The position numbers were made by a program, and so were the translations under genes. A stretch of 41,998 nucleotides of DNA from Acidaminococcales bacterium (lineage in GTDB: Bacteria; Bacillota; Negativicutes; Acidaminococcales; JAISLQ01), in NCBI GenBank assembly GCA_031290885.1, contig JAISLQ010000063.1, forward strand, positions 1-41,998, written 5' to 3'. The notes beneath the pieces were generated by a model that worked only from the letters and a program-made list of their open reading frames with translations, was not told where the DNA came from and ran no database searches. Position 1 is the first letter of the stretch, and each line of letters begins with the position of its first letter. Positions 26,489 to 33,065 of this stretch are shown one piece after another.

Positions 26489-26726
26489 GGTAAAATAAAT
26501 TACAATCGATAAAGATCAGCGGCAATTCCTCTCTTTATTTATGGGCGCAAAGTCCCGCCGCAAATTTTCTGCGGCAACCGGTCGGACGCGGCTTCATTAT
26601 AGCGGACAGGTTCAACTTTTCGTTGAGCGGCCATGCCGGGGACTTAGCCGCCCTTTGTACCCAGTTGCCCCAAAACCGGGGATGCTTGGGGCGGATCAGT
26701 CCAGCGTTCAAATTGGAGGGATAGAT
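26489..26726 (+). promoter_or_regulatory. Structured leader of hfq, class unassigned
   Basis: 238 bases with several nested helices: GCCGCA (26557-26562)/TGCGGC (26570-26575), TCAAC (26612)/GTTGA (26622), GCGGC (26627)/GCCGC (26647), and GCCCCA (26667)/TGGGGC (26687). GGCAA (26521-26525) and CGCAAAGTC (26546-26554) occur in the order found in c-di-GMP class I RNAs, but the tetraloop hairpin between them is missing. The frame of hfq stays open upstream to 26541, yet a strong GGAGGG at 26715-26720 marks the true start, so this part should be untranslated. I see no recognised riboswitch. Confidence 0.5.
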
Positions 26727-27002
26727 ATGGTTGCAACAAGCAAAAGCATCAACTTGCAGGACAGCTTTCTCAACCAAGTAAGAAAAGAAAATGTCGTGGT
26801 GATTGTTTATCTTGTCAACGGTTTTCAGCTTAAAGGTTTGGTAAGGGGCTTCGACAATTTTACGGTCATTTTGGAAAATGACGGCAGGCAGCAACTTATT
26901 TACAAACACGCTATATCGACCGTCACGCCTTTGCAGGCCATGCAAATAATGTCGCCGGAAAAGGCGCATTGCTGCAAAGTGCCGGGGGAACGGCAGGAAT
27001 AA
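26727..27002 (+). CDS. hfq: RNA chaperone Hfq
   Basis: 91 residues; ATG at 26727 with GGAGGG. Hfq forms a hexameric ring that pairs small RNAs with mRNAs. The Sm1 motif region [23 protein letters not shown] is followed by [18 protein letters not shown], and the Sm2 motif is YKHAIST. After Sm2 there is a tail of about 30 residues containing a CC pair, unlike the acidic tail of E. coli. Location after miaA is the classical arrangement, although separated here by the long leader. Confidence 0.96.
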   Translation: MVATSKSINLQDSFLNQVRKENVVVIVYLVNGFQLKGLVRGFDNFTVILENDGRQQLIYKHAISTVTPLQAMQIMSPEKAHCCKVPGERQE

Positions 27003-27023
27003 CAGCGTAACGGGGCGGGAAAT

Positions 27024-27911
27024 TTGGAAAAGTCGTTAAAAGTTTTTTTGCAGTATTTGGCAGTGGAAGAAGGGTTTTCCGCAAACACGATTGCGGCTTA
27101 TGCTTCCGACATAAGAAAGTTTATGCTTTTTGCCGGCGAGCATGCCGTAAACTCCGTTAAAGAGGTTACGCACGATCTTATCAAAGCGTTTTTGCAGCAA
27201 GAGCGCAAAAACGCTTTGTCTTCCGCTACCGTAACCCGCCGGGTAGCGGCTTTAAAGTCTTTTTTCTCCTTTTTGCGGGAAGAGAAGCTGATCGGCGCCA
27301 ACCCGGCGGAGACAATATCATCCTCGCGCAACTCCCTGCATCTGCCCAAAGTGCTCTCCGCCGCAGAAATTGACGCGCTTTTGCGTCAGCCGGAAGCGAC
27401 GAGCGCCGAAGGGATACGCGATCGCGCCATGTTGGAGACGCTTTACGCGACAGGCATGAGAGTTTCCGAACTGACAGGGATAAATTATGAAAACATCAAC
27501 CCGGACGCCAATTATATAATCTGCTTTGGCAAAAGGGCGAAAGAGCGCCTTGTTCCCATAGGAAACGCGGCGCGCGCCTGTTTGCGCGATTATTTGGAAA
27601 ACGCCCGTCCGCTTCTCGCCAAGGGCAAAAACGATGCGGCGCTTTTTTTGAACGCTGACGGCCAGCGGCTGACCCGGCAGGGGCTTTGGTTTATCCTGAA
27701 AAAACACGCCAAGCGCGCCGGCATAACAAAAGCAATCACCCCCCATACCCTGCGCCATTCTTTTGCCACTCACCTTTTGGAAAACGGCGCCGATTTAAGG
27801 GTTGTGCAGGAAATGCTTGGACACGCGGACATTTCGACAACCCAGATCTACACCCACCTGACCAAAAAACATTTGCGCGACATATATGACCGGACGCACC
27901 CGCGGGCTTGA
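27024..27911 (+). CDS. Tyrosine recombinase XerC/XerD family
   Basis: 295 residues from a TTG at 27024 after GGGCGGGA. The N-terminal SAM-like core-binding domain (LKVFLQYLAVEEGFSANTIAAY region) precedes the catalytic domain. Catalytic residues are visible: Arg in ATGMRVSELTG, the HTLRHSFATHLL motif, GHADISTTQIYTH with the nucleophilic Tyr. Length and pattern fit chromosomal dimer resolution enzymes rather than phage integrases, and the position in a housekeeping run agrees. XerC and XerD cannot be separated without an alignment; XerD is slightly favoured. Confidence 0.92.
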   Translation: MEKSLKVFLQYLAVEEGFSANTIAAYASDIRKFMLFAGEHAVNSVKEVTHDLIKAFLQQERKNALSSATVTRRVAALKSFFSFLREEKLIGANPAETISSSRNSLHLPKVLSAAEIDALLRQPEATSAEGIRDRAMLETLYATGMRVSELTGINYENINPDANYIICFGKRAKERLVPIGNAARACLRDYLENARPLLAKGKNDAALFLNADGQRLTRQGLWFILKKHAKRAGITKAITPHTLRHSFATHLLENGADLRVVQEMLGHADISTTQIYTHLTKKHLRDIYDRTHPRA

Positions 27912-27972
27912 CGGCCGTTTTATTTAGCGGCGGCGGACGGCAGTTGTGGCGGCGGAAAGGCTGAAAAATCAG

Positions 27973-29166
27973 ATGAAAAAAAGGAAAATCAGGATCGCGC
28001 GGCTTTTGTCCATGTTTCTGATCGCCTGCGCCGCAGCCGTGGGGGCTTATTATTATTTCAAGACGGGACCCGCGCCCACGGCACCGCCGGCAACGGACGG
28101 CCGCGATGCGCAGACGCGCGGACGCGGCCTGGATTATAAAGAACCGTCGCTGGCCTTGCAAGCCGAGGTAAATGGCGTGCTAAAGGCAAATAAAGCGCAG
28201 GTAAAAGAAACCAAGCATCTTGAGAAAAGCGCCGGCGGCAAACAAAACACGAAGATTGACTGGCTGGAGCGTTCGCAATTGGTAACCATTGACGCTTCCG
28301 CCAGCATCGAAGAAATAAAAGATGATTTAAACAAACGGCTCAAAAGCAAAAGCGGCGCGGTTGCGAGGCAGGAGCAAGACAAATGGGAAGGCCAGAACGT
28401 CGAAAGGATTGATATCGCCCTCATCACCGATGACGGCGATATATCCGAACTCATTGTTGACAGGATTTACTTCGCGCCGCCGGCCAAAGCGAAAAAGGCC
28501 GGCCACGGCAGGCTTGCCGTTATAGTCGACGACTGCGGTTATGATGCCGACATTGTCCGCAAGATAACCGGCCTGAAACAGAAACTGTCTTTTGCCGTCA
28601 TACCCTACCGTAATTTTTCCGCCGAAGCGCTCGCCATAATTAAAAAAAGCGGCAAAGAGGCCTTGCTGCATCTGCCGATGGAACCGCTTGACCGCAGCCA
28701 GCAGTCAGAGAAAATAACCATAGCCGTAAACATGTCCGATGACGAAGCAAAACAAATAACGCGAAAAGCCATAGAGCAATTGCCGGGCATAGTGGGCGTC
28801 AACAACCACCAAGGCTCGCGGGCGACGGCCGACGAACGGATCATGAGGGCAGTCTTGTCGGTCATAAAAGAAAAACGTTTGTTTTTTGTCGATAGTTTCA
28901 CCCAACCTAAAACCCTCGCCTACAAGGTCGCCGGGCAGATGGGCGTAAGAACTGCGATCAACCGGGCGTTCATGGACGGCGAAGCAGACGTCGGTTACAT
29001 TAAAGGCCGTCTGCGCCAAGCCGGGGAACAGGCCCTGAAAGAAGGATCCTACATTGCCATTTGCCATGCCCGACCCCAAACCGCCATCGCTTTGTCGGAA
29101 ACGCTGAACGAACTGGAAGCCATAGGGGTGGAGTTTGTTTTCGTCTCCTCGCTCGTGTCGCGTTAA
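27973..29166 (+). CDS. Divergent polysaccharide deacetylase family protein
   Basis: 397 residues from the ATG at 27973; a GTG at 27946 would add nine residues and neither ribosome-binding site is decisive. One membrane anchor lies near the N-terminus (LLSMFLIACAAAVGAYYYF), followed by a low-complexity linker and a region rich in charged residues (about 60-170). The C-terminal domain (about 175-397) is the divergent polysaccharide deacetylase fold (YibQ-like): LAVIVDDCGYD, AVIPYRNFSAEAL, LLHLPMEP, GVNNHQGSRAT and the C-terminal ICHARPQT. It should act in the periplasm on an unknown glycan. Several diderm bacteria carry it near cell-envelope or peptidase genes. Confidence 0.88.
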   Translation: MKKRKIRIARLLSMFLIACAAAVGAYYYFKTGPAPTAPPATDGRDAQTRGRGLDYKEPSLALQAEVNGVLKANKAQVKETKHLEKSAGGKQNTKIDWLERSQLVTIDASASIEEIKDDLNKRLKSKSGAVARQEQDKWEGQNVERIDIALITDDGDISELIVDRIYFAPPAKAKKAGHGRLAVIVDDCGYDADIVRKITGLKQKLSFAVIPYRNFSAEALAIIKKSGKEALLHLPMEPLDRSQQSEKITIAVNMSDDEAKQITRKAIEQLPGIVGVNNHQGSRATADERIMRAVLSVIKEKRLFFVDSFTQPKTLAYKVAGQMGVRTAINRAFMDGEADVGYIKGRLRQAGEQALKEGSYIAICHARPQTAIALSETLNELEAIGVEFVFVSSLVSR

Positions 29167-29219
29167 AAGCCGCCGCAGGGCAAGGCGAAACATGGGCGAA
29201 AGAAAAGGGATGCTGAAAC

Positions 29220-29813
29220 ATGCGCGATTTTAACATTGTTTTGTTTGAACAGTTTGAAACGCTCGATGCCTTCGGCCCGGCCGAAATAATCGGCAAATTG
29301 CCGGAGATGTATAATTTGGGCTATTTTTCGCCAAAAGGCGGCGCGGTAACCAGCAGCCAAAATTTAAAGGCGTTGACCAGGCCGCTAAAAGAAATCAACG
29401 GCGGGGGCATTTTGCTCATACCCGGCGGCATGGGCACGCGGAACTTGGTGCGCGACGAAGCTTTCATAGAGGCGCTGTCTTGTCTTGCGCGCGCGGCCGA
29501 ATATGTCCTGACCGTATGCACAGGTTCGGCGCTTTTAGCAAAGACCGGCCTGCTTGACGGGAAAAAAGCCACCTCGAACAAAAAAGCCTTTGACTGGGTT
29601 TGCGCGCAAAACGCGCGGGTCAACTGGCAAAGGCGCGCGCGCTGGACGGTTGACGGGCGTATCTATACGGCTTCCGGCATATCCGCCGGCATGGATATGG
29701 CGCTGGGCTTTATAGCGCAAATGCACGGCGGGGAACTGGCCGGCGATATAGCGGGGCGCATTGAGTATGTTTGGAACGCCGACAAGGAAAACGACCCGTT
29801 TGCCTTGTCCTGA
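29220..29813 (+). CDS. DJ-1/PfpI family protein
   Basis: 197 residues, ATG at 29220. The DJ-1/PfpI fold is shown by FNIVLFEQFETLDAFGPAE at the N-terminus, ILLIPGG, and the nucleophile elbow VCTGSALLAKTG with Cys100. A second glycine-rich segment, ASGISAGMDMALGF, is typical of members resembling isonitrile hydratase or AraC-like transcription factors without the DNA-binding part. Function is not predictable: relatives are glyoxalases, hydratases or stress proteins. Confidence 0.88.
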   Translation: MRDFNIVLFEQFETLDAFGPAEIIGKLPEMYNLGYFSPKGGAVTSSQNLKALTRPLKEINGGGILLIPGGMGTRNLVRDEAFIEALSCLARAAEYVLTVCTGSALLAKTGLLDGKKATSNKKAFDWVCAQNARVNWQRRARWTVDGRIYTASGISAGMDMALGFIAQMHGGELAGDIAGRIEYVWNADKENDPFALS

Positions 29814-29852
29814 ATGTGCGCCGGGCGTTTGCCCCTGACCGGGTTGAAATTT

Positions 29853-29870
29853 GATATTATGCATAATATC
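29853..29870. promoter_or_regulatory. Perfect 18-bp palindrome upstream of htpX (candidate operator)
   Basis: GATATTATG followed by its exact reverse complement CATAATATC. It covers the position of the -35 element for the -10 box at 29887-29892. That placement is typical for a repressor or activator dimer site. Confidence 0.55.
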
Positions 29871-29884
29871 TACAAAATATTTAT

Positions 29885-29892
29885 GCTATAAT
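29885..29892 (+). promoter_or_regulatory. Extended -10 promoter element of htpX
   Basis: TATAAT at 29887-29892 is preceded by TG one base further upstream (extended -10). No recognisable -35 is present, because the palindrome occupies that place. The start codon lies 43 bases downstream. Confidence 0.55.
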
Positions 29893-29934
29893 TATAGGCA
29901 AAGGCAGAAAACATTCTGTTGGAGGGCTATAAAA

Positions 29935-30801
29935 ATGAACAATTTCAAAACAGCCGTTTTGCTTTCGTTGATGATGATACTTTTGATGCTGGCAGGACGC
30001 GCCTTTGGCGGGCAAAGCGGCATGATCATGATGTTTGGCTTTTCCCTTTTGCTCAATTTCGTCAGTTACTGGTATAGTGACAAAATCGTCCTGAAAATGT
30101 ACAAAGCCCGGGAAGTGGACGCGCAAAGCGCCCCCGAGCTGTTCAGGATGGTTTCCGCTCTGGCGCGCCGCGCACGGTTGCCCATGCCCAAAGTATATGT
30201 AATTAATACCGACGTCCCGAATGCCTTTGCCACAGGCCGCAACCCCGAACACGCGGCCGTTGCCGCCACCAGCGGCATTATGCGCGCCCTAAGCTATGAG
30301 GAGCTGGAGGGCGTGCTATCCCACGAACTGGCGCATGTCAAAAACCGCGATACGCTCATCTGCACTGTTGCCGCCACCATGGCGGGCGCGATTACAATGC
30401 TTGCCGATATGCTCCGCTGGGGCATGATACTCGGCGGCGGCCGCCGGGACAGCAATGACAATAATTCCGCCGGCGCAATCGCCACCATAGCCATGGTCAT
30501 TTTGGCGCCCCTTGCCGCCATGCTCATACAAATGGCCATATCGCGCTCGCGCGAATTTGTGGCCGACGAGACCGGCGGCAGGATCAGCGGCAAACCGCTC
30601 GCTTTGGCCAGCGCGCTGCGCAAGATTGAAAACTACGCCCAGCGCAAAGTGCTGCCGGACGCTACGCCCGCCACCTCAAACATGTTTATCATAAATCCGC
30701 TGGGCGGCGTCCGCAGCCTTTTCGGCAATCTTTTCAGCACGCACCCGGCGACCTCCAAACGGATCGCGAAATTAGAGGAACTCGCGCGCAATTTGCGCTA
30801 A
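29935..30801 (+). CDS. htpX: Membrane zinc metalloprotease HtpX (peptidase M48B)
   Basis: 288 residues from the ATG at 29935, which has a GGAGGG site; an upstream extension in the same frame covers the promoter and is not coding. HtpX degrades misfolded membrane proteins. Two N-terminal membrane helices are followed by the zinc motif HELAH (residues 130-134), then two further hydrophobic segments and the glutamate ligand in SREFVADETGG. The final THPATSKRI block is typical. It has its own promoter with a palindrome overlapping the -35 position, suggesting stress control. Confidence 0.95.
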   Translation: MNNFKTAVLLSLMMILLMLAGRAFGGQSGMIMMFGFSLLLNFVSYWYSDKIVLKMYKAREVDAQSAPELFRMVSALARRARLPMPKVYVINTDVPNAFATGRNPEHAAVAATSGIMRALSYEELEGVLSHELAHVKNRDTLICTVAATMAGAITMLADMLRWGMILGGGRRDSNDNNSAGAIATIAMVILAPLAAMLIQMAISRSREFVADETGGRISGKPLALASALRKIENYAQRKVLPDATPATSNMFIINPLGGVRSLFGNLFSTHPATSKRIAKLEELARNLR

Positions 30802-30845
30802 AAATACCCGTCAGGATTCGCCGCGCAGTTTACCCGGCAAGTATA

Positions 30846-30944
30846 TTATTTGTCAGGGAAGAACACATCCCAACCGGCGTATAAAAGCACGAGGATGCTT
30901 GCGACAATCAACCCAAAATCGCCGATATATTCATATTCAGGCAT
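30846..30944 (-). CDS. 32-residue single-span membrane peptide
   Basis: An ATG at 30944 with GAGGTG six bases upstream opens a 32-codon frame. The peptide starts MPEYEYIGDFG, has one hydrophobic span (LIVASILVLLYAGW) and ends VFFPDK. The good ribosome-binding site and the clean acidic N-terminus, span and short tail suggest a real small protein. I do not recognise the family. It lies convergent to htpX and just past a hairpin, so it could be expressed from its own promoter. Confidence 0.5.
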   Translation of the reverse strand: MPEYEYIGDFGLIVASILVLLYAGWDVFFPDK

Positions 30945-30963
30945 GATCGGCACCTCTGCGAAA

Positions 30964-30992
30964 GGCCTGTTTTCATACGGTGAAAACAGGCC
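30964..30992. terminator. Perfect 11-bp hairpin, terminator-like
   Basis: GGCCTGTTTTC (30964-30974) pairs with GAAAACAGGCC (30982-30992) around a seven-base loop. T-rich sequence follows on the plus strand a few bases later (TTGGTTTTT). It could stop readthrough from htpX, or transcripts leaving the pseudogene region on the other strand. Confidence 0.5.
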
Positions 30993-31079
30993 CTTGGTTT
31001 TTGTCCGACTGACGGGCAACCGCGCGCGGCAAACTGCGTTTTGACAGCAAAAGCCCGGCGCGCGGCACCCTTTTGTTCC

Positions 31080-31551
31080 AAAACTTTGCCCCACCGCTCA
31101 ATATAAATCATCGCGGCTTTGTCTTTGCTGTTTACGGCAAACCCGATGGCGGAATTGTCGGCGGATGCCGGGCTCTGCTTTTTCATGGCGTAAATGTAGT
31201 GGATATAGTCCTTGTCCCTTCTCCTTTTGAAAACGCGCCCGTATTTTTCCGTAACACCCCGCAAAGACATGCCCGCGGCAACCCCGCTGCCGCTGTGTCC
31301 GGTCATTTTCTGCGCGAAGTTGCCCCGGCGGTCTTTGCTGCTCGGATGGGTGGAAGCGACAAGCACAAAGCGCAGGCGTTTCCGGTTCTCCTTCATCTGC
31401 GCGCTGTCCGTGATGTCCTGCCAGATTGCCGCCGGCGCCGGTATTGCAGCCGGCCTCGGCCAGAAAATGACAGGTTGTCGGCCTCCCATTCGTTAGGCTT
31501 GGTGATGCCGGCGCTCCTTATATTGGCGGTAGCCAGATCAAGAAAGAAAAC
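31080..31551 (-). pseudogene. Remnant of an M48-like metallopeptidase, frameshifted
   Basis: Three minus-strand frames together give a continuous peptidase-like stretch: ITKPNEWEADNLSF, then LAEAGCNTGAG, then AAIWQDITDSAQMKENRK, and later VASTHPSSKDRRGNFAQKM. The EWEADN segment, the AGxNTGAG turn and the THPSSxDRR block are the second half of M48 peptidases of the type found in Negativicutes. At least two frameshifts (near 31455 and 31435) break it, and the N-terminal half with the HExxH zinc motif is missing. It begins directly after panD. The end is approximate, as similarity fades after the THPSS block. Confidence 0.6.
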
Positions 31552-31597
31552 CTACCGTAAGATCCTATCTCAGACAACCCCGCGCGCCTTTGCCCTC

Positions 31598-31981
31598 TCA
31601 GGCCTTTTGCCCGTATTCTTCCCGGCCGCGCGCGCCGGTTATTCTGTTTTGCCCGTCCACCAGCACGGTGGTGGGAACAAAAGTTTCCGCTTCTTCTTTG
31701 CTCATCTGCGCGTAAGCGATGATGATGACCTTGTCGCCGACGGCAACTTTCCTGGCGGCCGCGCCGTTTAAACAAATGACGCCGGAAGCGGGCGGGCCGG
31801 GAATGGCGTAAGTTTCAAAGCGGCTGCCATTGTCAATGTCGACAACCTGCACAATTTCATAGGCAAGAATGCCGGCCGCCGCCAAAAGCTCCCGGTCAAT
31901 GGTTATGCTGCCGGCGTACATGAGATTTGCCTCAGTAACGGTTGCCCTGTGGATCTTTCCATGAAACATCGTGTATTGCAT
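31598..31981 (-). CDS. panD: Aspartate 1-decarboxylase proenzyme
   Basis: 127 residues; the ATG at 31981 has a perfect GGAGG site. PanD makes beta-alanine for pantothenate from aspartate. It cleaves itself at Gly24-Ser25 (YAGSITID) to form the pyruvoyl cofactor, and the cleavage site is intact. Other conserved blocks are [18 protein letters not shown] and the [19 protein letters not shown] region. panB and panC are not nearby. It is isolated between a peptidase remnant and a transposase remnant. Confidence 0.95.
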   Translation of the reverse strand: MQYTMFHGKIHRATVTEANLMYAGSITIDRELLAAAGILAYEIVQVVDIDNGSRFETYAIPGPPASGVICLNGAAARKVAVGDKVIIIAYAQMSKEEAETFVPTTVLVDGQNRITGARGREEYGQKA

Positions 31982-32169
31982 TTTGTCCTCCTTGTTTTAG
32001 CGTCAGGCGCTTACCCGGGACAAAAAATATACCGTTAAAACGGAAAGGGCACAAAACAACAAATCCTACCCGTCTCGGTCATATAAACGATCCAAGCGGC
32101 GAACGCCGGCGCGTCGGTTACGTCATGTATTTTAGCATATAAAAGGCGAAGGTACAAGCCTGGTTACTT
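31982..32169. other. Non-coding stretch between panD and the transposase remnant
   Basis: AT-richer sequence with no frame, hairpin or repeat that I can support. It must contain the panD promoter on the minus strand; I could not identify it with confidence. Confidence 0.5.
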
Positions 32170-32610
32170 TTGAATCACGGAAATCAATTTTCAAAAGAAT
32201 ACGAGCCGTATTTTTGCGGCACGGAGGATGCAATCACTATCGTAATCGTAGGGACGTTCTGCGGATTCCGCAATTTGCAACAAATATACGAATGGGCAAG
32301 CCGCAAAAAAACATCCGCATGTCCGCGCCGGAAACTCTCCGTTGGCCACGTGCCCGGCTGCTATTGGTTAACGTGCTTGCCGAAGATGTTGGAGCCAAAA
32401 TCCCTGAGCGAATGTTTTACGAGAAGGGTTATGCCGCTTTTGCCGGAGAAAGCGGAAGGGTGCGCCGTTTCCTTCGATGGCAAGACCACATGTTCCACGG
32501 CAAATGCGCAGATTGAAACTGCTTCCCGCTTGGCAGTTACGCGAAATTTGAAAATTGATTTCCGCGCAACCGCGGCGAAACATCTTGCCAAGCGGACGGC
32601 GGCGTGTTAG
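32170..32610 (+). pseudogene. Degenerate ISAs1-type transposase fragment
   Basis: The translated frame contains EDAITIVIVGTFCGFRNLQQIYEWA, then GHVPGCYWLTCLPKMLEPKSL, then LPEKAEGCAVSFDGKTTCST, the N-terminal order of ISAs1 (H-repeat) DDE transposases. The first catalytic Asp would be in SFDGKT. After CST the similarity stops; inserting one base in the run near 32500 would restore GKM, the expected next residues, so a frameshift is likely. The remaining two thirds of the transposase are absent. No terminal inverted repeats were found. Confidence 0.6.
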
Positions 32611-32715
32611 AATATCAGCAATATTAACAATAAAATTATTGTTTCGGTCATTGAACGATGCTCCGTTTCGCGAGAGATTTCGTTTTGCCAAAGGCTTGTT
32701 CGTTGGATGCATTGC

Positions 32716-32749
32716 GCCAGGTAACATTTTGTAAAGAATGTTACCTGGC
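32716..32749. repeat. Perfect 13-bp palindromic hairpin, copy 1
   Basis: GCCAGGTAACATT (32716-32728) and AATGTTACCTGGC (32737-32749) pair perfectly around an eight-base loop. The reverse complement of 32720-32745 is related to the second copy at 32870-32895. No gene is near. Confidence 0.7.
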
Positions 32750-32824
32750 AAAGAGGCAATTCCCGCTTGGAGAGCCGCTTTTTGTTTTGCGCAAAAAAAT
32801 ATTTACAAAAATCGCAAAATTAAA

Positions 32825-32846
32825 AAGCGCGGAAATCCCCGCGCTT
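32825..32846 (-). terminator. Terminator-like hairpin read on the minus strand
   Basis: AAGCGCGG (32825-32832) pairs with CCGCGCTT (32839-32846) with a six-base loop. Read on the minus strand the hairpin is followed by TTTTTAATTTT. No minus-strand gene is seen upstream, so its role is unclear; it lies between the two palindromic repeats. Confidence 0.45.
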
Positions 32847-32869
32847 GCTGGATAAATTAAAAAACGCCG

Positions 32870-32895
32870 GGCAACATTCTTTACATTGTGTTGCA
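32870..32895. repeat. Palindromic hairpin, copy 2 (inverted relative to copy 1)
   Basis: This stretch shares 15 of 16 bases (32870-32885) with the reverse complement of 32730-32745. It also forms a hairpin, GCAACA/TGTTGC. The one difference in the arm (C instead of T) is matched by a G instead of A on the other side, so pairing is conserved. Confidence 0.6.
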
Positions 32896-33065
32896 TGGGC
32901 CGCCAAATAAATTTTAAAAACAGATTGTTGTAATTTTACATACATTCCGCGCCGTTGTCAACCAGATTGTTCGTTCGCCGTTTTGCGTCAAGTTAATGTT
33001 CCAAATCAAAGGTTAAACCAAAGATCTTCAATAGATTTGGCAAAAAAACATAAGGGGCGATATTT

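Noticed and set aside
26541-26726. N-terminal extension of hfq by 62 codons
   Set aside because: Hfq begins with its usual N-terminus at 26727 after a perfect GGAGGG. The upstream frame is only accidentally open through a structured leader.
27024-27911. Xer recombinase as the integrase of a mobile element
   Set aside because: It sits in a housekeeping run after hfq and has the size and motifs of chromosomal XerC/XerD. No attachment repeats were seen around it.
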